From Didymella arachidicola (Eukaryota; Ascomycota; Dothideomycetes; Pleosporales; Didymellaceae): a stretch of DNA of 64,000 nt. Below the pieces are notes generated by a model. The model did not search any database and had not been told where the DNA came from. It saw only the letters and a list, made by a program, of their open reading frames with translations. Both the position numbers and the translations under genes were made by a program. The stretch is taken from contig CM049995.1 of NCBI GenBank assembly GCA_016630955.3, forward strand, positions 1,612,001-1,676,000. Direction: 5' to 3'. Position 1 is the first letter of the stretch; every line of letters starts with the position of its first letter. Below, piece by piece: positions 1-9,186 of this stretch.

Positions 1-44
1 TCCAACACCACCGAGAGCTCCGGCACAGCATCCCCGCATCCACC

Positions 45-1235
45 ATGAGGCCTGAAATTGCAGCGCCACTGATCGCTGCGCTCGTGTATCGTGCATGGTC
101 GCATAAATCTCTAACACCTGTGGGCATTGCGACCGCTTTCGTGACAGCAGTTGTGCACGCGATACATCCGTGGGGAGCTTTCTTCATCTTGCTCGCGGCA
201 TTCTTCCTTGCTGGCACTACGGTTACAAAGGTATGATGGACACAATTGTCGCACAAACGCTCGCCTGACAATCGCAGGTCAAGCACGATGTTAAAGCCAG
301 GCTTACGCAGTCTGCCACTGGTGCTTCCGGAGGCGAGGGACCACGCAATCACATACAAGTCATTGCCAATTCCGGTGTCGCCTCGGTGTTGATTCTGCTG
401 CACTACTGGCAATTGCAGAAGGAGGGCAGGCTCGAGAGTAGAGGCACATGCTTCCAGAAGAAGAGTGATGTTCTGGTCGTGGGCATCGTTGCGTGAGCAT
501 AGATTTTCCAATAGCTCTGCTGCAACACTGACAATCTGTAGTAACTACGCCGCCGTGGCCGCCGACACTTTCTCGTCCGAACTCGGCATCCTTTCCAAGA
601 CGAAGCCGTTCCTCATCACCGCGCCCTGGCGCACCGTTCCTCCGGGCACAAATGGTGGTGTGACAACCACGGGACTTGCGGCTGGCATGTACGGATCGCT
701 CGCAATGTGTTTGGTGGCGTATTTCATGCTGCCTTTCTGCCGAGAGTGGAACTCGCAAGATTCCATGAGGATGACTATTGCGATAACTTTCGCTGGTATC
801 GCTGGCACGCTTCTGGACTCACTGCTTGGAGCGCTTCTACAAGCCAGTGTCGTGGACGTGAAGTCCGGCAGGGTCATCGAGGGTGAGGGCGGTAAGAAAG
901 TGCTGGTCCACAGCATAGGCCCGCTGCATCTGAAGAAAAAGACCGAGTTGAGGAGCAAGGTTATCAAGAACGAGCAGGGCAAAGATGCTATCGCGAAGAG
1001 CAGTGCCCTTGATTTCGATGACCCTGCGCAGGCTGCGAAGACCATGCAGAAGGCAGGAGCTGACGACACGGCTGTTGCTGATGGACAACATGAGAGTCGC
1101 AGGGTCGAAGTGGGCAGCGATCTGCTTGACAACAATGCCGTCAACATCATTATGGCAGCCACGATAAGCATTGGGAGCATGCTGGTCGCTTGCTATGTAT
1201 GGGACCAGCCGTACAGCAGCATCATCGGACTGTAG
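45..1235 (+). CDS. TMEM19/DUF92-family integral membrane protein
   Basis: Three exons read 45-230, 278-492 and 542-1235, giving 364 residues; both introns (47 and 49 bp) are GT-AG and keep the frame. The protein has several hydrophobic segments, near residues 44-60, in exon 2, around the AADTFSSELG stretch, and at the C-terminus. The segment from NYAAVAADTFSSELG through the PPGTNGGVTTTG loop is the signature of the DUF92/TMEM19 family. A charged loop of about 100 residues lies before the last membrane segment. Plant members of this family include the phytyl-phosphate kinase VTE6; the role of the fungal proteins is unsettled, so no reaction is assigned. The start is the first in-frame ATG and leads directly into the first hydrophobic segment. 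Family call is firm, function is not. Confidence 0.88.
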
Positions 1236-1548
1236 TTTCTTGACGAAAATATGACACAGTTAAGGTCCTAGAAACTCGAAGCAATGGACCTAGATTGACC
1301 TTGTTCTTGATGTTGCGTCTGAGTGCGTCCGTAATCGTGAGCTCCATAACGCTTGGCAGAGTCGCACTAGCATAGCGCGTCACCTAACAGCCTAGAGCTT
1401 CCTCCTCCAACCTGAACACCGCACTTCCGTACATCACACCCACCACATATCGCAGAAAAACAGTCTTCCTCTGAACCCGGGATCCATTGCATTTCACTTC
1501 TTCGGCCTTCTCGTAGACACAAACCGTGCAACGGCAGCACAAATCAGC
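1236..1548. other. intergenic spacer, TMEM19-like to UMP1
   Basis: This is the 3' end of the membrane protein gene and the promoter/leader of UMP1. The part just before the UMP1 ATG is C- and T-rich, as in many fungal leaders. No other feature seen. Confidence 0.5.
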
Positions 1549-2159
1549 ATGGTATGGTGGCACATCTCCACAGCTATAGCTATATCCTCGAATAGCCCAT
1601 TAATGAACTTCTACAGGCTCTCCGTTTCGTCCCTGCCAAGGCGCACGCCACCTCCACCCAGCTCGAGACGTCGGCGCCCTCTGCTCCCGGCGTTCATGAC
1701 AACCTCCGTTCTCGCCTCGCACAAACGTCGGCCGCACCATCGTCTACAAAATCGGTCGAGCTCCAGTCCGCACATCCCCTTGAGGCCCGCCTTGTACAGT
1801 GGCGCGATACACAGGACGGCATGAAGATGGAGATGCTGAGGCGACAGTTCGGTATTGCGGAACCGGTGAGGAGGGGTATGGAGCTCAAGATTGCATCTGC
1901 GGGCGAGTGGCGGCCGGCTGCGCTTGGTGGCTCGAGTGGAGTGCACAAGGATATTCTTGAGGGACGGGACTGTGAGATTGGATGGGAGGATGTGTTCACA
2001 GGTGAGTTTGGCTCGTGCGCGGGCTCCGACGAGGGCGCTGTCGTGGCCTCACAGTTAGTTACGTGCGGGCTGGCTAACGAGGTGATTACAGGCTCGGAGC
2101 TTCGCCAGATCCCCGACTTCCACACCGAGATCGAGCACAAGATGAAGATGAACTGGTAG
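1549..2159 (+). CDS. UMP1: proteasome maturation factor Ump1/POMP
   Basis: Predicted exons are 1549-1551, 1617-2001 and 2092-2159 (151 residues; yeast Ump1 is 148). The mature reading starts M-ALRFVPAKAH and contains SAPGVHDNLRSRL, HPLEARLVQWRDTQ, MEMLRRQFGIAEPVRRGMEL and GRDCEIGWEDVFTG, all hallmark blocks of Ump1/POMP. The protein is a chaperone of 20S proteasome assembly: it binds half-proteasomes and is degraded as the first substrate on maturation. The first coding exon is only the ATG, followed at once by GTATGG; without this 65-bp intron the frame meets TAG in the leader. The second intron is 90 bp, a multiple of three, so the open frame runs through it, but retention would insert 30 residues into the conserved block. 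Identity is very secure; the ATG-only exon is the best reading but needs RNA support. Confidence 0.93.
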
Positions 2160-3163
2160 AGGAGCGTGAGCTGCTTGTGAGCCAGACCTCACACGGGCGA
2201 CTGTGTCAGGCGGGTAGATGCTACACAGGATATCGTCCTGAGCTTTGGGCCGTTGCTGACAAGTTGGCGGACACCCACGTCAACGTAGTGGACATCCAGC
2301 TCGAACGAACGAACGGTTACAATGACAAACGATTAGAAGACCTAGCTTTCACGTGGTATAGTGATAATGTTGCAACATGCTCCTTCTCGCGCTGACATTT
2401 TGTCGTTACGGCGCTGAACTCGTGAGATGCATGCAACTTCTGAGCACATTCCGAGCCCACATGGAGGTTAATAGTGTCGAAAACGTGAAGCTGTCACATG
2501 TCAATCTGGGCGACGAACGAAGGTGTCAACACGACCAGACTCATGTCTTGCCATCCATTGCCTCAAGGATCCGTTGCTATAGACGTCAATACACGACAAT
2601 CCAAAGAGGCGAACAGTGAATGCTCGTGATGCATGTGCGACCGTGCTCTACAGTGCTTGTTGAATTGCAGGGGCGTATGCAGGGGCCTGCATTGAAAGGC
2701 CAGGAAAGGACCACTGCATTGGCAAAGCCGCCAAGCAAGGTCGAGGCCGAGTCATCCAGGCACATTCGCCTTGATGAAGCCGGCCATGATGTTGTTCTGA
2801 TTTGGCAGCAGTCTGTCAGATCTGGAGCAGCATAGTTCCTCGGCTAGGGGCCTGTGAACCGTACTTTGGGGTAGACAGAGTGGAGCCAGCGGATCGCTCT
2901 TGCCGTTTTCTGGATTGCGGAGGCAGCGGCGAGTGGCCGTGAGCACGGGCGACTGCACCTTCCCTCCATCGGTCGCTCGTCGCTCAGCTTCGCACCTGCA
3001 ATACTGCCGCGCTTCGTTCACGCTCGCTGCAGCAGTTCATAGACACACCCTACACGTCGTATACATCACCATCCGCCGCCTTGCCGCCTCTCGTTCGCTT
3101 GGCGTGGTCTTGCCATCCCTATCTCCGATTACGTTGCGCAACACAGGGTCACTTCGGCCGACC
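2160..3163. other. intergenic spacer, UMP1 to UBL3-like gene
   Basis: About 1 kb between two genes on the same strand. Several short open frames occur but none shows conserved protein character or intron structure. The last 200 bp are C/T-rich and probably the leader of the downstream gene; an open frame extends upstream from its ATG but I do not use it. Confidence 0.45.
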
Positions 3164-4211
3164 ATGACGGCTCCTTCACTGGACCAGCCGTCGACGAATG
3201 TGCAGAATATTCCTCAGGCGAATGCGCCAGCAACGCAAACCGCAACAGCTCACTACGCACTGTCTTCGAGCGCCGTAGAGATGGAGACGCTCCAATCGCC
3301 CGCAGGCGCACCTGCACCCACGACCTCCACTGCGACCGAATCCGGAGCACCTCAGATCGCTCCTGTAGAGTTCACAAACATTGAGGAAATCAGCCCGTCA
3401 GCGAGTGCACAGCCGGCTGCATCGTCGACAGCGGTCCCAGCTCGCAATGAGCTGAATCGCACCGAGACCGAGGCAGCCCTTGGTCCCTCAACAGATGGCC
3501 CAGCAGCAAAGCCTGACAACAGCAATGGACCAACATTAGTAATAATGCTTCTCCTTACCACAGGCGCCAGGCATCCGTATAAGATTGACGAGAAGTACCT
3601 GAAGAAGCGTAACATGCAAGTGGAAGAAATGAACCCATACAACCTCAGCGTATACAATTTGAAGGAGTTGATATGGCGAGACTGGCGAGAAGGTATGTCC
3701 ATAGGTCCATTCCTTAATCACTTCCACTGGTCTGTGCTGTATAAGCGCAGCGCAGCGGTATCTCCATTTCCTGCCGGCTATCACGCTATCGACTGCGCAA
3801 TGGCACAACATCAGATGACCCGTTTTGGCGACATTGCATTGGTGTACTCGGCATTCATACCTGCACACAGCCACTCCCGCTTCACCGGCTCCCCGAACAG
3901 TATCGCTAACTTGATTCGAGAATGGGAACCAAGGCCGACCTCTCCAAGTTCTATCCGCCTTATCAACTTTGGTAGAATATTGGACGACAACTCGGCTTTG
4001 AAAGGTCAGAGCTGTATCAACATCATCGAGGTGCTTTGACTGACATGATTTAGACTGCCGTTTCAACACAGACGAGCCAAATGTAGTGCACATGACCGTC
4101 AAACCTCAGGAAGTCGTCGACGATGAGGAGAACGCGAAGACGGGGAAAAGCGCGAAGACAAGAGACGATGGCGAAGAGCCTACAGCTGGTTGTCGCTGTG
4201 TCATTTTATAA
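3164..4211 (+). CDS. UBL3/MUB-type membrane-anchored ubiquitin-fold protein
   Basis: Exons 3164-3692, 3921-4004 and 4054-4211 give 256 residues. The first 120 or so residues are Ser/Thr/Ala/Pro-rich and probably disordered. The ubiquitin-like fold follows: LVIMLLLTTGARHPYKIDEK, then LKELIWRDWREEWE, SSIRLINFGRILDDNSALKD, and a last strand VVHMTVKP. The protein ends CRCVIL, a CaaX prenylation box whose terminal Leu suits geranylgeranylation, with an upstream Cys. This matches plant MUB and animal UBL3 proteins, which sit on the plasma membrane by a lipid anchor and are not conjugated like ubiquitin. Introns are 228 bp (a multiple of three, with a GCTAAC branch site 10 bp before its AG) and 49 bp. 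The ATG has an ACC context; the open frame extends further upstream, but that part is of low complexity. Confidence 0.87.
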
Positions 4212-4818
4212 GCGTTTAACTCGCTGACATCCTCCTTCCAGACGCCTGGCAAAGGTGGTTATCTGGCAGACGCCCTATCCCGAGAAGGCGACTTGGCGAC
4301 TCAGGGACCTTTCATCAAGTAAGAGGGTGGAGATGAAGCGCTGAGTGAGTGCCATTGTCTAGCTCGTCCCTGTCACTGTGGTATTGGGGTCACTGGTCAT
4401 GCAGCGGATTCTTCCCTTGGGGGCGCAGGTTGCATGTGTTAGAACGTGGGCCAAGGAGAAGGGCTTCAAGGCGTTCAATCGGCGTTTCTTCCTATCGAGC
4501 ATTTGAAGGGGCATTTGACATTCTTTTCTTTCTGTATAAGTATTGCTGACTTCTCAGCGACATATTCTCGCCGCACAAAGGCCTGGCACCAATGATAGAT
4601 TATACCTTTTCATGCTTCCTCGCCAATTACCTTATGTTGATGACATTACTCAGCACTGCAGTTGTTGAAACGTCGAAAGAGAAGCATCGCGCATGTTAGA
4701 CCTCGGTGGGCCAAAGCTTTTCATGACCTCATCTCGAGCTTAAGCTCCACGATCTTCCTCACGCCTCCGCCGTGGCTCTTCTACCACGACCCAGCACAAC
4801 AATTGCAAGACTCTCGCC
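4212..4818. other. intergenic spacer
   Basis: Holds the 3' end of the UBL3-like gene and the promoter of the next gene. A CTGAC plus pyrimidine-tract plus CAG signal just after the stop (about 4228-4242) could be a 3'UTR intron acceptor. No supportable gene. Confidence 0.4.
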
Positions 4819-6099
4819 ATGGTTCTGCAAGAGATCGAGAACCAAGCTCCAGACAGCTTCACTGAACCGCCAAACCCCTCCGACAATGATCCCTACGCAT
4901 CCTCTCCGTCGCCAGCGAGCGGCGAGCGCTTCGACGCATCCAACATGCCCTCGCCAATCCCCATAATTGCACCTTTCATAGGTTTCTCATCGCGTGCGGT
5001 GCGCTTCAAAGCCGAGACAACACTCTCCTTTGCCGAGAAGAAACTCGGCCGCACCCTGCACCCCGAGGAAGCGCAGGCGCTCGCCTACCACATCTACAAG
5101 CTCGAGAAGAGCAAGAGCTACTACGCCGCCACGGGCGCAGCTGCAGGGATCTACCGCTGGTATGCCACGCGTGCCACGTACCAGTACCCGTTCTACACGC
5201 CGAAGCTGGACTCTATCGACCCTAACAAGTTTGGTCCGATCAAAGGCCCCAGTGCGAATCTGGCACGGCAGTCCTGGCGGTTCGGCCTGTATGCGCTGGT
5301 TGCGGGCCAGATGGGGAATATCATCGGTCAGCTTATCGCACAGCCCATTGCCGCGTATGAGACGAGCGTGGACCCGAAGCTGGAGGAGTTTGGGCGCGAG
5401 ATCAAGGCTGCGAGTGCGCGGGACGAGAAGGGGAATAGTGAGAGGGCGCGGATGATCGAGGAGCGCAGGAAGGAGTTTGATGCAAGGCGCAGACAAGAAG
5501 GGAAGGGCGGTATGACGCCGCCGTATGGAGTGCGGCAGGCGCCGCCACTTGCAGGCAACGACGACGATATGAGCCCGACCTCCGGCAACGAGCCGTGGGG
5601 CACGCAGGCGCAGAGTTCGTGGGGCGATTTCGCGAGCGAGGAGCAGCCGAAGCCGCAGCCTGAGCGGGCGAGCGTGGATGTGCGCGAGAGGAGACGGCCG
5701 CCGTACCAGTCCACTCAGCCTGTGCCGTCGTCTTCCTCATCGCCCTTCGACGACGACGCAAGTCCAACGGGCGGCCTCTTCCACTCCGAGACCACCGCCC
5801 AGCCTGCTTCACGCCCCGGCGAGTCGTCCTGGGACCGCTTGCGGCGCGGTGCGAGCGGTGCAGGCGCAGGTGTAGGCGCACCGCAGGGCTCGCAGCAAGA
5901 TCGCGTCCAGCGCTTCGCCTCATCGCAGCCGGGTGGCAGCAGCGCCGAGGGGTCGACTGTCGGCGACGACTTCACGTTTGTGGAGGGCAAGGAGGCGCGG
6001 GATGTGGAGCGGGAGAGGGCGCAGAGGGAGTTTGATGAGCGGCTTGAGCGGGAGCGGAGGGGTGGTGATTTCAATGAAGGGGGATCGCGGAAGTGGTAG
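4819..6099 (+). CDS. conserved ascomycete membrane protein, unknown function
   Basis: A single-exon frame of 426 residues with good coding character. Residues 1-45 are polar. Residues 46-180 form the conserved-looking core: a hydrophobic patch IPIIAPFIGFSS, a helix carrying TLHPEEAQALAYHIYKLEKS, a small-residue hydrophobic stretch YYAATGAAAGIYRWYA (101-116) and a likely membrane segment at 155-180 (FGLYALVAGQMGNIIGQLIA). From about residue 185 on the chain is highly charged, then rich in Pro, Ser and Gly with a strongly basic/acidic end, so probably disordered. I recognise the layout as a protein found across filamentous ascomycetes but know no function. Related entries are sometimes labelled endo-glucanase in databases; nothing in this sequence supports that, as there is no signal peptide or glycosidase motif. 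Confidence 0.8.
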   Translation: MVLQEIENQAPDSFTEPPNPSDNDPYASSPSPASGERFDASNMPSPIPIIAPFIGFSSRAVRFKAETTLSFAEKKLGRTLHPEEAQALAYHIYKLEKSKSYYAATGAAAGIYRWYATRATYQYPFYTPKLDSIDPNKFGPIKGPSANLARQSWRFGLYALVAGQMGNIIGQLIAQPIAAYETSVDPKLEEFGREIKAASARDEKGNSERARMIEERRKEFDARRRQEGKGGMTPPYGVRQAPPLAGNDDDMSPTSGNEPWGTQAQSSWGDFASEEQPKPQPERASVDVRERRRPPYQSTQPVPSSSSSPFDDDASPTGGLFHSETTAQPASRPGESSWDRLRRGASGAGAGVGAPQGSQQDRVQRFASSQPGGSSAEGSTVGDDFTFVEGKEARDVERERAQREFDERLERERRGGDFNEGGSRKW

Positions 6100-7269
6100 A
6101 TATTAGAATTACGAAAGATTGCGCATTGCAAGTGTGTGTGGTGCTGGTTTGGTGCGGATGCTCGTGGTGGAGTGTGTGAATGGGGATGCGAAGCTGGCTG
6201 GACGGAATGGTGTCTTGACACGAATTGTATTCTGTCCAACGCGAAGCAAAACAGTCCTACGCTGAGGATTTTACCGCGACCATATATATCACGCAAGAAA
6301 GCATTGCATTGGTTCTAAGGATGTGTTTATTGGTCGAGCGCTTGGTATGGTATGGAATCACACATCTCACAAAATACAGGGGTGAGTGACCGTTTATATC
6401 TCCAAAATGAACGAAAGTATGACTTCACGCAGCACGGATTCATTCAATCGCTACACTTCCTAGTCATGTGTCAGATCTGGTCCTGCCACTGCAGAATCCT
6501 GCAGGAGGAAAGTCCATCGGTTAGCATACCCACCCGCATCTCACCCTCTCTCTCACTCTGCCAAGAACGCGAATTACAACAGCAGAACATCTTAGCCCAT
6601 CTATCCAGAGTAAAAAAAACATCTGGACACGCATCAAACCCCCTCAATATCGCTTTAACCCCCCTTGCGCCTGCCAGACTCCTCCTGTCACTCGAACTCC
6701 GGTTCACAGACCCTCGATCCGCAGTTCCAACAAAGTCGAACCGTTCCTGCTCTTCGAATTGTTCATCGCAGAGATATATGTTCTGTGCTCCTGCCCGTTT
6801 ATGATGGATACTCAATTAACTACTTTACAAGCACAAGATGTGTTTCGAATGCAACCTCGACGAGAAAGACCGCAAAGGTATTACCAGTGGCGACGATGTA
6901 CCTCAGCAAGTCGCTTGCAAAGATGCAGATGAACAAGGGCGTTCAAGTCAGCGACGAGCCTTCGGGGATGGGGAGGTTGGAATGGTGAATGGTACGTGGT
7001 TTGATTTTCACTTTAGTGATGTGATGGCGGCAGCCTTCACCTCGGTCTTGATTTTTGGCGGTTCAGTCTTTGCGCGATGAGTGAGAGGCCAGTGGGAAGT
7101 GACCGGCGCTACCTTGTGTAGTATTCCACACTCACTTACTTTACTCGCCGTCGACCTGACAAGCCTGGCCATCCACAGACTCTACTCAGCACCCTCAATT
7201 CCAAATAAGCGAACGAAACCACAGGACTCCTCCAGCAGGTTCCAGCACCACTTAACATCTTCACCAACC
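6100..7269. other. intergenic spacer
   Basis: About 1.2 kb. Short frames such as 6838-7080 (80 residues, FECNLDEKDR...) have no recognisable domain and no clear splice partners. The stretch before 7270 (CCACTTAACATCTTCACCAACC) is a typical C/A-rich fungal leader. Confidence 0.4.
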
Positions 7270-8235
7270 ATGTCTGCCGGGTTCGACTTCCAGCTCTTCA
7301 TGAGGCTCCCCGGCGAGGTGCGCTCGTCCATCTACGGCCATGTCCTCAGGAGCTCCAAACCGATCCGGCCGCAACTCTGCACCGCCAGCATCGAAGACGT
7401 GCGAGCAAAGTTCCACGATAGCAACAACGATAATGCCCACGATGATACCTTCCAGCTCTTGAACCTCACCCGCACCAGTAAGAAGTTAAGGGAGGAGAGT
7501 CTCCCGGTGTTCTACTCGGCGAATTCTTTTGACGTTGGTACGGACACCACGACGTACCTTATCTGGCTCGAAGGCGCTGGACGACTCGATTGGATCCGCC
7601 GGGTTAATCTCGTAATTCCGTATCATAACGAGGAGTACACCGCGGGTATACTGTGGATGGTGTGCGGGTACGACAAGCAAGTTGAAAAGTTCGACGAGAA
7701 AATGTCTTACAGCGGATATACTAAACAATCCTTTAGCAGCTATCCCCCTCTCTTGACAAACCACCCGCGCTATTTCATCGGTGGATGGTCTGATTTAACC
7801 ACGTGTATCATGCTCCGCATGCTGAGCACCTCCTCGGAGCCCTCCAACTCATCCTGCAACCGGAACATCATCCTCCCGGTATCCAACGTCCGCGCTTTCG
7901 AAACCGACCCCAAGCTAACATGGCTTTCCAAAGCAGCTCGCGGGCTAGGCATCCAACTCCGTCTCATCGAGCGCCCTGGCAGCGCAACCCTGCACAACGG
8001 CAACGTCTATGTCCAGTGGAACCGCAGACACCAAAAGACACAAGTCTTCACCTTGGCTGGCCCGGAGGGCGAGTCGAGCCAAGACGTCTTCAGGCGCGCG
8101 AAGCAGCTTTTCCCTCGCTTCGAGAGGTGCAGAAGGCCTGAGAAAAGCGTGTTTTATCGCCAGCCGTGTTTCCCGCGAGAGGGTGCTCTTAGATGGTATC
8201 ATGTGCCTACTATGGGCGGTGGGAATATTCGGTAG
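7270..8235 (+). CDS. F-box-like/2EXR-type protein
   Basis: A 321-residue single exon starting at an ATG in CCAACC context; the open frame continues upstream but begins to look non-coding. Residues 5-30 read FQLFMRLPGEVRSSIYGHVL, the LPxEIRxxIYxxVL type of motif found at the N-terminus of large families of F-box-like proteins in Dothideomycetes and other ascomycetes. A middle block (FQLLNLTRTSKKLREESLPVFYSANSFDV) is the usual companion motif: records of prior helices, then 'EE.LPVFYS.N.F'. The C-terminal half has no clear domain. Such proteins may act as substrate adaptors, but ligase association is not shown here. Family fit is good, function unknown. Confidence 0.78.
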   Translation: MSAGFDFQLFMRLPGEVRSSIYGHVLRSSKPIRPQLCTASIEDVRAKFHDSNNDNAHDDTFQLLNLTRTSKKLREESLPVFYSANSFDVGTDTTTYLIWLEGAGRLDWIRRVNLVIPYHNEEYTAGILWMVCGYDKQVEKFDEKMSYSGYTKQSFSSYPPLLTNHPRYFIGGWSDLTTCIMLRMLSTSSEPSNSSCNRNIILPVSNVRAFETDPKLTWLSKAARGLGIQLRLIERPGSATLHNGNVYVQWNRRHQKTQVFTLAGPEGESSQDVFRRAKQLFPRFERCRRPEKSVFYRQPCFPREGALRWYHVPTMGGGNIR

Positions 8236-9186
8236 AGCAGGCGGTAAGGACTCGAGCAGCGGAGCATCGGAAGGGGGAGAGGGATACAGTCAGCACTCCC
8301 ATGGGAGACTCAGCAGCCTAGCGCGCGTCGTTATGCGGATAGACGGGCAGAATATAGACTACTTGATGAATGAGCGTGCTCCTGACCCAGCCTCTTGCAA
8401 AGTGTTGGCATCCACCATGATGGCAGACTGAGTCAGTCAGCGGCTCTCACGCAGCTGTGCTCACAGCGTGATGCGGCAAGTGATATAGTGCAGAGAGGCG
8501 GCCTCGGATTTTTTGAGAAGCTGTACGGGCTGGGCTGTATACCGGGTCTGATGGCAGCTGAGTGTGTGTTTGGCTTTGGGGATATTATCTGCCGTGTTGG
8601 ACTTGCTCTAGGCGTGGCTTCTTTTGTGTTGCTGGATATCTGCGTCATGGTCGTAGGATACACCAGACCTCTGACCAACAAGAAAGCGAAGAACAGGACA
8701 GCAACGCACGATATTCTCCGCTCTAGCAGAACCAAACAATTCACGCGAACAACGCAATAGCTACCATCTTAAATTTTAACGTTTGAATTTAATTAGGCAG
8801 GCCCTACTCTATGCCATGCGCCCATCGCTCTACCACCCCGCCGTCTAGAAAGGAGATGGTCTATCCGGGTATTCTACAACCAACGCAACAACTGCGCGCG
8901 CTTATGCCCAGAAAACACCATCGCCAATATACAGCAGCGTCCAGGGACGCCTTTCCTCCACCCTAGGTATCTCTCCCTAAACAAACGCCATCGCTGGGAA
9001 AAGCGAATCGAACATGAAATATAATGTGATGTGTGCCCGGCCACACCGCGCGGTACACCGCAAGGCAGGGGGCGTTTTGAAGATTATTTTAGGCCGTCGC
9101 GTAAGGAAATAAAAAATCTATGACGAATCGGGAATCGAGAAGAACTGAACCTCACCAAACACTCCCCTGCGGGTTGTGGCGAACGT
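8236..9186. other. intergenic spacer between convergent genes
   Basis: This lies between the stop of the F-box-like gene (+) and the stop of the PPR gene (-). A 121-residue frame on + (8395-8760) and a 103-residue frame on - (8433-8744) overlap each other; neither looks like a known protein and both are probably chance. Confidence 0.4.

Noticed and set aside
465..1235. Single-exon protein of 256 residues at the start of the window
   Set aside because: Its first 25 residues come from an intron; the three-exon reading restores the DUF92 family sequence.
8395..8760. 121-residue frame between the F-box-like and PPR genes
   Set aside because: No family resemblance, and an overlapping frame of similar length exists on the other strand.
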